Part shown: positions 22,285 through 34,603 of the stretch, one piece after another | How the letters are laid out: the number at the start of each line of letters is the position of its first letter | Numbering within the stretch: the first letter of the stretch is position 1 | NCBI GenBank assembly: GCA_002794775.1 | Contig: NBAY01000009.1 | Span: 496,001-560,000 of the forward strand | DNA: 64,000 nucleotides | Direction: 5' to 3' | Origin: Porodaedalea pini | Lineage: Eukaryota; Basidiomycota; Agaricomycetes; Hymenochaetales; Hymenochaetaceae | Position numbers and translations under genes: made by a program | Notes under the pieces: model-generated | What the model saw: the letters and a program-made list of their open reading frames with translations, nothing else | What the model was told of the DNA's origin: nothing | Database searches by the model: none

Positions 22285-24136
22285 TCACTGGGACGGGCTC
22301 GGCTCCTGTGCGTCCAGCGTGCACCAGTCGATAAGGCCATCCTTCCCGTAACGCGCTTCGAGCCAGTCGTTGGCCATCTTGAAGTGTCCGTTCCCCATGA
22401 AGCCGCGTGACGCACTCAAGGGGGAGGGATGCTGTCAGATACGAGACGGCAGATAGCCGGGCCGCAGATATGCATTATGCAGGTCATCAGCGATGTCGCG
22501 ATATAGCCAAATGGATGGAGTGATCGGAACGCGCTACTTACAGCACTCTGCAGTATCAGGTGTTTCTTCTGCCGATTGAATAAGACGGTCGGGGACAGCG
22601 CAGGTGCGACGCAACGTATTAGCGTGTGGGTCTGGTTTTCTAGCGAGGTACAAGAGAAGGGAGATGGTGCAGACCTTGTCGAGCTTCTCGGCACGCTTCG
22701 CCGCGTCCTTCCCCCAGCACATGAATACTATGCCGCGACCAACGCCATTCGCTCCGCTGAGGTTCGCTCCGCCGTATTTATCGACGGTCTCTATCACCTT
22801 TTCCGTGAACTTTTCCCAGCCTTTCCCCTTGTGAGAGTTGGCGGCACCATTGCGCACTGTCAGCGCCGAGTTCAAGAGCAAAACGCCTGAGTTCGCCCAG
22901 GCGGTGAGGTTCCTGTCAGCCGGAAAGTAGATCAGAAGCGGAACGCGATGCGCGGAAATAGCAGGTAAGAAAGAAAACCGCGTGTAACGATAAGAGGAAT
23001 CCTTCAATACGAGGTAATTGGATGGATAATATGGGAGTGCACGAAGAAGGGAGCGGACATGACAAAACGCCGAGAATTTGGTGCAGAGAAACGTACCCGT
23101 GCTTCGGCGGAGTGAACTCTGGATACTCGTTCTTGATCTCTTTGTAGATCTGCATGGTGGCGATTCATTAATATATTACCGGTATACAAACGTGTATAAA
23201 CTTACGTTCAGGAGAGAAGGAGGAAGACTCTGTCCGTGGGGGACAGAAAAGCATAAACCTATAAACACAATATGTTAAGGCTACCGTATTCTGCAGGCCC
23301 TTGTACTTGTAATTTGACGAGTCTAAAGTCCGAGAGCCGACTGATAGATTGATGCTTATACGCACCATGCGCCATTCCTGGAGTGTGGTAAGGGTCCTGA
23401 CCAATAATGACAACCCTGACGCGTCCCAGAGGAGTCTTCGACCAGGCGTAAATGTTGCTTGCTTTAACGTCATTTCGATGGCGGAGAAGAGTACATAAAG
23501 AAACAAGAGTGTCAGAAACACGGCCACTTACTGCACATTCTTCAGGTATGTTATGACGTACGAGCGGGGAAGACACTCTTGGTCACGTCGGCAGGACCTT
23601 TGACGCCCTCGGACCAAAGGAATTTCTTCAGTGCGATGAAATACGGTTTCTTTATTTCATCCTTGAGAACTTTGAGCCTGACGCGCCTTTCTTCAACAGT
23701 GTCAAGGAGGAAAAAGGTCACGAGGCGCTCACCAGCTCTTCCCCATCGTCTCGCATTCTAGGTTTAACAGGCCCTTCTCGTCGTCTGTCAACGAGTCTTT
23801 GAAGGTCTGCATGGAGAATGGGATAGAATTGAGGGGCTGCAAGCCGAATATACCAGCCTTCAGCGGAGCAGAGCCGGTAGACCCGTCCAGAGCGAGCGAG
23901 GAAGAGCCAGTCCGATCGAGCTTTTGTTTCTTTACTATCGGTTCATTCGATTTCGTCTCTGTCATTTCCATGAGCGTCCGCTGCCTCTTCCCCGTCGCGG
24001 CGTTAGTCGCAGTCTTTGTGCTTGTCACCTTGACGGACGCAGACACGTTCTCAGTATTCGCCTTTTTCTCGTTCGTCTCCGCGCTTTTGACTTCTAGGTC
24101 TTCAAGATACACGACTTCTTCTACGCTGTTAGACAT
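22285..24136 (-). CDS. UNG1: Uracil-DNA glycosylase
   Basis: Family-1 UDG that removes uracil from DNA in base-excision repair, nuclear and probably mitochondrial. The start [16 protein letters not shown] at 24136 is followed by a polar N-terminal tail with a KKQKL-type basic patch. Catalytic block: [19 protein letters not shown] with the activating Asp. Then come the uracil pocket block [43 protein letters not shown] and, near the end, the [11 protein letters not shown] leucine-loop motif. All five UDG motifs are present across about five exons. The frame is also open for about 48 codons upstream without an ATG (see findings). Confidence 0.95.
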
Positions 24137-24383
24137 TTTGGATGAGACGCGTCGAGATGAACGTGTCAAAGGAGAAAGAGAGAAATTTGAAGGAAGATGG
24201 AAGCAATTTCGTGGAAGAAAACGCGCAGAGAGGATGCGTCGGGCAGCAATGGAGGTAAACAGGATGGTTGTCAATTGCACGCGTTGGGCTTAAATCGTCA
24301 CGCGTACTGCGGTCGCGTGCAAAAAGACGCCGTGCCGTGGCTGGTGCCCAATGCGGAAATTGTACCGGAAATAAGTAATATTA

Positions 24384-27300
24384 ATGGAATCTTCGGCGTT
24401 CGCGAGTCGGGAGTCGGTGGACATGGTCACTAACGCTGACAACGCACTTGTTCTCCGCCATCATCTCCGTTCGTCGTCCGTTCCCGCCGACAACGAGCTA
24501 TACACGTCAAGCTGGGTCGTTCGCGCTCGTCACCGTCTCCCCCGGGGGGTGGCGCGACTAATGTCAACGCCTTGAACGGCAGAGTTACGCGCCGCCGCCC
24601 TCCTCCGCCACTGACTGGACTCAAGTCGCAGACGAGACCGGTGATCGATTGGAGTACGAGCTATCAAGCCGGATCATCCAGGTGAGCTCAGTCTCGAGTG
24701 AGTTGCAGTGTTCGGCTGCTTATATGTGTGCGTCTCCTAGTTCGCAGTCCGGCGAGAGCTCAAGTTCCGACAGTGAGGATGCTCTACAGCATACCCAGCC
24801 ACAACATACCCATCCGTGGAGCCATATCAACAACTCTACGATCAGCACTGTCGCGAATGGCACTTCATCGCCTCTCCTGCCACCGCAGGCGGAATCAGAA
24901 CATTCAAGCAGGAGCAGCTCACCGAGTCTCGTACCTTCTAGTACAACTGGACACCGTTCACGCTCGCCCATAGTGAAGGCGCTATCTACAAATCCTCAGC
25001 CACAGATCAGGCGAACTATATCTCCCAATGCTCCAGCTCGTAATAGAACTCATACCCACCACTCAACGTACCGTTGTCTTCTTCCAAATACTTTCTGCGT
25101 CTCCTTGCCATTCCCACGGGGGAGGCAGATCCTGAGAGTTTCCGGGGATGTACGGAAAGCAGGTGAAAACATTGTGCTATTGCTTTCTTTGTTATTCGGC
25201 ATCGAAAAAACGCGGGACACCTCTGAAAATGGCGAAAACTGGATTGCATTTGGTGAGATACCCGAAATTTGGATAGGAACTCGACTAAAGTTTGTAATAG
25301 AACTCGCAGGAGTAATTCTACTTTCAATAATTTATCTCATTTGGACGCACCTTTCGTATTTCTCACTTCCTAAAGCACTACCTACAAGACGCTCCTCATC
25401 CCAGTCGCGTCACCGCTACCGGTCGTCTTCGCCTCAGGTGAATAGAAGAACGGCTGCAATATTTAATGCTTTCCCGGTGCGGAAAGACGATTTTGGTTAT
25501 GTCTGGATGACAGTCCCAAAGAACTACAGGTACTTTATCTTCGTAGATCTTCTGAATGTTGACTTAAAGATGTTTTCAGAGATAGTACCGATGACGGTGT
25601 CCTTACGGCACTCCTTTTAGCCCCCTTGATCTCTATTGCTTGTCTGTATGCTACAAGTCAGAGATTGCTCGTCATTCCTCCCTCAAGCAATTACCTGCCG
25701 CCCTCCTGGCTTATTGAAGCTCCTATAACGTTGCATTCGCCGAACGCATGGAGCGTCCTCGATTCACTGCACCGCTCGCGTCACGCATTGGTACAGCTTT
25801 CTAGCCTTACATCATCGCTCCTTTTAGTCCACCTCTTTGCGTCTCGGATGTACGAGGGTTACCATCGCGCACGTAAGACCGTTCCCGAGTCAGAACGAGC
25901 GAGTGTACCTCGTCGCGAATGGCTGAGGTCAAGGTTATACGTTGCTTTCTCAACTACAGCGTCTGTTTCTGCACTTGCCGTAAAGTTCGGATTTGTATAC
26001 TCGGGCGTCGGAATTTGGAGAGGTGAGTGTCTTAATGCGCTTATGCAGTACGTCGGATTCTCAGTTCTTCCAAGACCTATCGTACTTCGATGTGGTCGCT
26101 GTAGCTGCATTTTATCAGTTGACTTTGTACATGGCGATTCGGCTTGCGCATCATAGTTTCACATTGGGCGAACTGGGGCTCGCCTCCTTTGGTGCTGCTA
26201 TTATGTTCATGGAAAGTCTACATGTTACCATTGCGAGAGTGAGTTATCGTACATGTTTATGAACGAATATCGCCTAATTCTTGATACAGATATGGCCTGT
26301 CACTACTGTGTATCTGAAGACTTTTCGCCTTCCAACCCCGCTCCTTATATTCCAATTAGCTCTCATTCCCGGCTCAATTCTAGTCGGGGTTCTCCTCGCC
26401 CCGCTCTTATATCTTTCGCGACACATCGCCCAACGTCCGCTCCGTAAACTCCGCTTTCCCGAAGAGAAGCAGGTTCACCGGCGGTTCCTCTCCCTTGGGT
26501 TCTATCTCGGAGCCGCGCTCATCACCGGCGGTCTCATTGGCATGTGGACACGCTGGTGCCTCGGCGGACGCGATCCGTGGGTATGGACGATCCGTTGGAT
26601 CTTCCAGGGGAAGAAGAAGTGGACCCGCCCGCTTCTTCTGACGTACTGGGGTGTGCTCGCGTGTGTGAGTGTTGCGGGGTGGGGAAGACGACTGTCTCGT
26701 TCGCGAAAGTATCGGCATACAGCGGCGTTGCAGCCTGCAACAGGTATGAGTGGAGAAATCTCGCTCCACTCTGTACAGCCAATGTCTACTCCGCCTACGC
26801 CATCTGCTGTACCGAGTACAAATACTGGTCATCCTGACGCATCTTCGGCAACCAACGGTAATTCGACTCAAACTTTTGGTGGTCCGCATAATCTTGTGCC
26901 CATTCTCCCCAACGGCGCCAATGTCTCTATGTCAGCTGTTGCTACAGACCTTTTGGACGCCGCAGACAAGCGAATGCCCACTCTAGGATTGAATGCGCGA
27001 AGAAAGTTTTTCCACGCACTGGCGGTGATCATGTTCGTGCCGGGAATTGCGATTGACGTAGGTATTCATCTCATCTTATTGACCGTGGCTAAAGTTACTT
27101 GGATACCCAGCCTGCATTCACACATCTTTCTTTCAGCGTGGCTTTCGCGATATTCACGTTTGCAGAGTACTTGCGGTACTTCGCTCTGTATCCATTTGGC
27201 GCGGCGATTCACGTGTTCTTGACGGAGTTTGTCGACGATAAGGATAGCGGGACTGCGATTATGAGTCATTTCTATCTGCTCACGGGCTGTGCCAGTACCA

Positions 27301-27749
27301 TTTGGCTGGAAGAGTGCGTTTTGTCGTCCTCCATACGAGCGATTCCTCCTCGAACTGAATTTTCACTAGTCATTCGAAACTGCTCGGGTTTACTGGAGTT
27401 CTTGTTCTGGGCATAGGCGATGCAATGGTTCGTTATTACCGTCTATTGATTACTTCGACTGGCTTCCTCACATGAAATGCAGGCTTCGGTGGTAGGTAGA
27501 CGAATGGGCCGAACTCGCTGGTCCGCGAGCTCCTTCAAGACCGTCGAGGGCAGCGCCGCCTTCACAGTCTCCGTCGTCATCTGCGCGTGGCTCCTTCGGC
27601 TATGCGGGCTTGTCGAGCCGTTCAACACAGTGCGATATACAGCGGTCATCTCGATCGCGGCCGTCCTGGAGGCGCTTTCTGTACAGAACGACAACTTGAC
27701 GTTGCCGTGGTACACCTGGAGCATGCAGATACTGATGGGCGTTTGTTAG
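24384..27749 (+). CDS. SEC59: Dolichol kinase
   Basis: ER membrane CTP-dependent kinase that makes dolichyl phosphate for N-glycosylation, O-mannosylation and GPI anchors. The N-terminal half is Ser/Pro-rich and cytosolic (SSSQSGESSSSDSEDAL); a string of hydrophobic segments follows from about 25600. The C-terminal catalytic region has RRKFFHALAVIMFVPG, LTEFVDDKDSGTAIMSHFY, LVLGIGDAMASVVGRRMG and the CTP-binding-type segment KTVEGSAAFT, the hallmark order for this family. The start is unresolved: the coding frame from about 24530 has no in-frame ATG. An ATG frame from 24384 runs into it only if one base is shifted near the C/G run at 24539-24550. Confidence 0.88.
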
Positions 27750-30700
27750 CGTTGTTCTGATCTTAGGTGAAATGTGGTGATGCTGTATTAAGAATGCTAT
27801 GTCCTTTTAGTGTATTGGTTTATTGAGAATACTTGCTTTACTGGAATTCGTGTATAAAGATCGTTGGGTTTATGCATGCCAAAAGTCGTCAGTCTCATTT
27901 ATTAGTTTTCTCCCTTTGTAATGTTCTCACCCATCCTTCCCAGAGATATCGAGTCCAAGCGCCCATTAAGTTTTTAAGAGCTGGCAGCAAGCAGCAAGCT
28001 TCAGCTTTGATCGGGCAAGATATGACCTGTCTTGTTTAGTGTCTATATGTGAGTCGTTTGGGCTAAAAGCTCAGGAGCGATCAATTTTTATGCTACGCAG
28101 AATGCATGCATCATCTGCTTAGTTTTTCTGGGATCGAGAAGTCATGATTTTTTGAGTGCTAATCTTCCGCGGCTTTCTCTGAGGTCAACTTTCTTGTAAG
28201 ATATGGAAGCAAGCAACGCGCTTAAACATGATAGCGTTCTGTCCGGACCTCCTTCATCACCTGTGCACTGTCTAACTCGGTAGGTCTCGGATTTCAGTCA
28301 TCTCAGCTCAATCGATGCTTTAGTCCCCTCTCGGCGGCAACTGTTCGTGGAGTAGCCGAGAAATGAATAAAGCGACTTAATATTCCCCCTGGATGCTCAT
28401 CGCCTAAGTTGCTCTTCTGAACGAGTCTAACGGCCACTTGAACAGCCTTTTTCGCACTTTTGCTCTTCGCGGGAGGACCTTGAGAGCAGCGTCTCTTTGA
28501 TCCGGTCGGATCTGATGACTGCTGAGTCTGCCTATCACGGAGTGGCAGAGAGAGGGCCGCTGAGTGTGAACTTGATACCGGATGGAAATAGTTCATTTCA
28601 TTTCTTAGGAAAGCCGGACAGATCAGAAAGTGGTCAGTTTTGCTTGCTTGGGACTGCTTGGTAGGAATGTTGATGAGTTGTAGTCTAAGCGTCTGAAGGT
28701 TTGCTGGCCGTTAGATCCTGGGGAATGAATTCTTAGGAGAATACTGAAAACTACGCAGCCCAAGTTACTCGTGTTAAGCACACTCTTGGTATTTCTTGTC
28801 CGACAAGCCCTCAGACTGTCTTGTTCTTGAAAAACGTGAGTGTACTGCTTATAAATTAATACAAGAGGACTTAATCCACGTGTTTCATCATTCTATCCAC
28901 AATCAGAAGCTCTTACAGGTACATTCCGATGAAGCTATCTGCTTGCTGACTGTTGTCGGCGTAGAAACGCACTGCTCCGCAGCTCATGGACATGGACATC
29001 ACGGAGTCTGGTACAACGGCGTTTGCTGGCACTGCGTCAAACTGCGCAGCCATCGACGAGACAATCTCTAGTACTGCACAGGGCCGGATGAGCCGACCGA
29101 AGCCCGGTCAATCGGGGGTCTGTCGCTCGACGTTAAGTCACCGTAATGAATGCACGAAGGACATGAAGTGTTAGTCTGTGTTCGGATTCATAACTTGCCT
29201 TTGTCATATGTGTTGTCGGGAGGACAAGCGCGGAGCTCATGGTGGGCTTTGTATTGTATTCCGCAAGCGCTCTCCGAGCCTGTCGGGCGACGACTTCCCA
29301 TCAGTTACCAGACAAGAACTTCATATCATTTCTTTCTGAGATAGACCCGAATCTTCCCGGTGGTCCTATTATCATAATACGGAGGCTGTTTGTTGCCTTC
29401 GGCTTCTCAGAAGAAACCAATATGGTAAGAATGAGAAGAAAAAGCTATCTGCGAAGTAAGCTGACAAGCTCCGCACATCACTTACGCCGACCTCGATGGT
29501 GCGGCATTCCCGCTTTCTTTGACTGTACATTCCAGACTGTCTCGGGTATCATGGTCTCCGTGACTAGAGCGGAGTCATACCGAATGCCCAATTAGTCAAC
29601 TTTTCACCGCTTCAACACATATGCAAACAATCGCACTTTGCATTCAAATCACCAAAAAGGTACAAAACATGATACCAACGCACAAAACAAAGCTAGTGGG
29701 TTACCGCTCTGTGTATTGCCCACTTGATGCCGGGCACCGCTGGTTTCAGAGGCTGCATTGCTCTCGCAAACCAGTCCAGCCACAAACATAAATGCGAAAC
29801 TTCTCGGCTGATCAATGATCGACGCCGCCGCCAATGCGCCGCTTTCCAGATTCGGTTGAGCACTCGGTCAAGCTCGGTCGATGCCAGCTCCGTGTGTTCA
29901 TCAATAAAAGCTGAGTACACTAATGACGTAGATATCAGAGTCCGGAGTCTGATCCTTGCTCAGTGGTATAGCACTGTCATAGCAATGGAAGGGATGGAGT
30001 TGAAGGGAACGCATAACTATGTAGCATCCGCAGTGCTCGCTGTGATGCGTTCTAGAAACAACCGCAGCTGCTCATCAAGTCTATAAAATCCGAGCTCCTT
30101 CAGGTAGAAACTATTATTCTGTCTGGAAGAATGTTGTGCCTTTTTGACTATTTCGCTTTTGGCAGAGATAAAAACAAACATACCCGGGAAATGGTGGCTA
30201 GCGACTAGGATGAAGAAAAGTCAGGGACATCAGGCTATGTACCACACGCGATAACCATGTATTTCATCATAAATCATGCATCAGTATGCATGTCGAAACA
30301 TTGTCTCTCTCGAATGTATTTCTTCCATATACTGGCTCTTTACAAGCGAGTGAACTTAAATGATGATGTCCACGATTCCGACATCATCCGTCTCTGGGAT
30401 GAGTTCCGTGCGCTGGTGAATCTCCAGATAAACTGGACTCGTGGAATTGCAGACGACTACTAGCACCGGTAAATATTTTTGACATTCGCGGATGACACTT
30501 TGAATTGGGGGAAGATAGGAGAAACCCGCCGCCGCCGACACAACGTATGATGGTCTGGGAAACCGGCTGTGAAAAGATCGCAGGCGTACATGAATGTTCT
30601 GAATTTCATGGTTCTGCGTTGATCGGCTACTGTGTGCGATAACCACCGGAGTGCGGAAGGCCGCCGCTTACTGACAAGCTCGAATGAAAAGTAAGGTAAG

Positions 30701-32471
30701 GATGTAGGTATGCTGCGGAACGGACTTCGCAAGCAAGCCAACTGCGTCATCTGCATTTTTTTTCTCCTCGTGTTTATAGGCATTATAGTACTATAATCAG
30801 TTACTAGCACAATTACAAACGCATGATAATCGGCTAACGAAGAATGGAACTATGAACGCTACAAATTCAAATATCGATGCATTTACGCAGCTCGGGCTGT
30901 ACGATAGACGTAAGATGGCTTGTTCGAGTACATAGTAAACTCCAAACCCAAGCGAGAAGAGAAATTTATTACTGAGCTTGACCCGCAAGATGTCCCGTGC
31001 ATCAATAAGGAGGATGACTGCATGCATAAAGAGATATTTCGCGTTCCGTACAAAATAAGTAGACTAGAGGAAGGGAAATTCCGTGTGCTAGCAGGTCCGA
31101 TAACGCCTATAAAAACTTTGATAGTGCTGTATGTGGAAATCATTTCGGAGTTCAGCCAATCCGACTGTATTCTGTGTTATCCTCTATCTTCCTATATCTT
31201 TGGAAGTGCATTTGTTATGATAAAGTTGCAGGCGAAGTCCTGGGCACCGCATAGTCGCGTACCGAGGAATGGAGCTACGGGAATTACCAAATGTTAATAT
31301 CAACTTATTCAAGCGATCCTGGCTGTATGGTGGTAGTGGCTCGCGAACAGCCGGTATCAGGAGCGCCTGTCGGCCATGGCCGGATCGCCACCCGAACTTC
31401 AATCTTAAGCTTGTTCGCAAACTCAACCGTATCTTTCATTTGACACAGAATACGACCAATGGTCTGACGAAACCCCATTTCTGAAGGTATAGATGGATAG
31501 ATTGGTTGAAGGTGCGCAAATTCGATGAAGTCTCTGGCTTATTCGCTGTAAAAAAAAATTGAAAGTGAATTAGAAGAAAGAAAAAAAACTGCCAGACTCG
31601 TAGTATCGAGCAGAAGAACCCGAATATATCGGCGCCAGTGCACGCGGAACTCGTGGCGCTTTGAGGGTGAGTCAGACTGCGGAAAACACAAGAATTTCAG
31701 CAAACGGCGACCTGGAGTCCTTCTCAATTTATCTCCGGTGGGGGCGGAGTAAATGGTTTATTGGAATCCCTCCATCCTATCCTGCATCATACACCGCAGA
31801 GACAATCGTTGTTCACCGACGATGACTGTGATCAATCAATTAAACAGACGATCAGCCTTGACATGGTCGTGCTCATCACCCAGCTTGCTCGCATTAAGCT
31901 AAGCATTAGCGCCATGTGTTCACCATGCATTCCTTTGTGCGTCCGGAACATTTGTCACGCCATCCGAAAGCGCCGGACAGTGGGCGGTTCCGTTCCAATG
32001 TGAACACGAACACAAAGCCACCGTCGGCGGTTACCCACCAAACCCGCTCCTGAAAGACCCTATCTCATCGCAGATCATCTTTGAATTTTCTAACTGGATC
32101 TAAGTATGCTCGACTCATCAGGCACGGCGAAATATCCGTTGGTCATGCCCATGCCTGATCTCGGCTCTCTCTCCTCGTATTTCATCGCTTTCTCCTGAAA
32201 TTTTCCGTAAACGCCTAAGTGTCTCAACAGGACTCCGAGCACCGAGGGTATGGGTCTGTTGGCCGCTGCTGTGTCCATTCGTTGCATAATCGCGACTGAA
32301 TGAACAGTTTCCCGGCATTTACACACGCCGTTTCATTATGTCTCGCGGCCGGAGAGCATAGCATATAAAGGGTCACAATCTCGAGGGTGGTGGACCTCAT
32401 CCTGAACCAGCCCTCCCAGTTCACTCCACCCTAGCCCGCCCCTGACCGGACATTCCAGCTCGATACTCCAG
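27750..32471. other. Gene-poor 4.7-kb interval
   Basis: No gene could be supported. Candidate frames are a basic 97-codon minus frame at 28596-28303 and a plus frame at 30920-31297, whose first 70 codons look protein-like (EEKFITELDPQDVPC, IFRVPYKISRLEEGK) but lack an ATG start. Neither has a recognisable domain. The composition is A/T-richer than the flanking genes. It may hold decayed elements. Confidence 0.4.
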
Positions 32472-33677
32472 ATGGCATCCTCCTCCTCTTCCGCTCCCAT
32501 TTCTTTCAAGCTCCCGGACTTCGTCTCCATGTCGAAGCTGACCCCATCCGTCAAGAAGGACTTTAAACAGGCTGGCGCAGACTCGCTCGCATGGTTCGAC
32601 ACCTTCGGCGTTCTCTCTGCGCGCAAGCGCAAGATCTTCATCAAATCAGACGCCGACCTCCTTGTGGCGTACACCTATCCGTATGCTGGGGATGAAGAGT
32701 ATCGCACGTGTCTGGACTTTATCAGCCTGCTCTTTGCGCTGGATGAGATCACGGACGACCAGGGTGCCGATGACGCGCGGAAAACGATGGCATCTTTCCT
32801 CCACACTCTTGATGGAGAGGCATGCGATGGGACTGTTATTTCCCGCATGACAGCGAGGTAAACTCTCCCATCCTTCACATATACATAATTTTTGCTCATC
32901 TTACCCTTTATTCTCGCTTGTTGTAGTTTCCGAGCACGCTTGCTCCTCAAGATCGGTCCGCGGTCGATGCGCCGTTTGGTCCAAGCCTGCAGCTCGTACA
33001 TCGACGCAGTCTGCCAAGAGGCGGCACTGCGCGAGCGCGGCGAGGTGCTCGGCCTCGAGGAATACCGGGTTCTCCGCAGAGAGAACATTGCCCTTCGTCT
33101 ATGCTTCAGCCTTTTCGAGTACTGCTTCGGCTTTGACCTGCCTGACGAGGTGGGCTCGCGTTCACTCTACTTTAAAAATAGCCTTCATACTGATGCGGAT
33201 ACCATCATTTTCAAGGTCTTTGAAGACCCGACATTTGTGCGCATGTTCTACGGCGCCGTTGACATGATCGCCCTCTCCAACGTGAGTCTATCTCCTTCGC
33301 CTTAGTCTATCAGCTCAGATACTAAATCACTTAAATAGGACCTCTACTCTTACAACATGGAGCAGGCGCGTGAAGGCCACTCATGCTCAAACATCGTCAC
33401 CGTCATCATGAAGGAGAAACTGCTCTCTTTACAAGATACAGTCGACTTCGTTGGCGCTGATTTCAAGACGCTGCTGTCCGACTTTGCTGACGACAAGAAA
33501 GCTCTGCGCTCGTTCGGCAAGGAGACAGACGAGGATGTGAGGCGCTTCGTCGGAGCGCTCGAGACGTGGATAATCGGAAACATCTGTTGGAGCTTCGCGA
33601 CGCGACGCTACTTCGGGCGCGAGCACGAGGAGATCCGAAAGACGCTCGTTGTCAGGCTTGCGGAGAGAATACAGTGA
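32472..33677 (+). CDS. Sesquiterpene synthase (class I terpene cyclase)
   Basis: Cytosolic Mg2+-dependent enzyme of about 359 aa that ionises farnesyl diphosphate and cyclises it to a sesquiterpene. Three exons: 32472-32857, 32927-33281 and 33339-33677. The aspartate-rich metal motif is DEITDDQG (residues about 95-102). The NSE triad is NDLYSYNMEQARE, with N and D on either side of intron 2. The C-terminal WSF...RYFG segment carries the usual Arg-Tyr diphosphate sensor pair. Length and motifs match agaricomycete synthases; the product cannot be predicted. There is no P450 beside it, but a mevalonate kinase module lies 0.9 kb downstream on the other strand. Confidence 0.93.
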
Positions 33678-34603
33678 TGCGTTGTTCATGAAGCTAGAAA
33701 GGAGTCTAACATGTTTTCATTAATTATTTACGCGACACGAATTTTTTTCATTCAAGCTTATTATATCTGCTATGTTCAAATGATCTTATGTAGTCTATAC
33801 TTGATTTTCACGGACTATTATTTGACACCTTTCGCCTCATTCATGACAGTAACTATTGAACCTCATATTACCAGATCCCCTTCTACCTGTCCATTGCACC
33901 TAACATTTGGATTTATTTTATACCACGGAATCTCGCTATTTAAATTTTAATACATGACTTCCCGTTTGCCGTTCTGGTCTGTATTTGCATCCGCGGGTCC
34001 CTTGTGCTCTAAATTGGCAACACGGAATATTTACATGTATTAGGTAGGACTCATCGAGAACCCCGCAAATCACGGCCAATCATACCGTCGATCGTCGTCT
34101 AAATAGCCTTTCAGAGCGGGAAGCATTTTTTCTTTCAAATTCCGTCATTTCAGGATGTTTTTTAATAGCAGACGCTTCGATGGATCGGAGAACAGGAGGC
34201 GCTCCACTCGCAACTCGGTACGTGGGCGTATCTGCAGTGGCTTGATAGCGTATGTATGAATATGCTCTGCCTCCGGGAACAAAAAAAAAGTCTACATCCT
34301 TGAGTCTTTAATTTGCCGATAGGCAGGTCGTAACACTCCACATTTCAATGATGCGACCGGCTAGCGAGCATTCGATAGGGGCAGATTCAAGGTGCCGCCG
34401 CGATTACATTACAAAGTTACAAAACGATCGTGAAACATGCCAGTGACCATACATCAATCTTTACGTCTAAACCGAAGTATAGAGTGTAGATTCACTGCTG
34501 AACCACTCACCCTCGGTTTGACTATGTCGATTTCAAAAAAAAAAAAAAAAGGCAAAACAGAGCAAGCAATATGCAAACAACTCGGCTCCATCCATCATTA
34601 GTC
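33678..34603. other. Intergenic between terpene synthase and mevalonate kinase 3' ends
   Basis: Convergent 3' region of 0.9 kb, A/T-rich, with a 16-nt A run at 34535-34550. No gene was seen. Confidence 0.5.

Noticed and set aside
28986..29174. 62-codon frame starting MDMDITESG, pheromone-like length
   Set aside because: It ends in KDMKC, so there is no CaaX motif, and no pheromone receptor gene is nearby.
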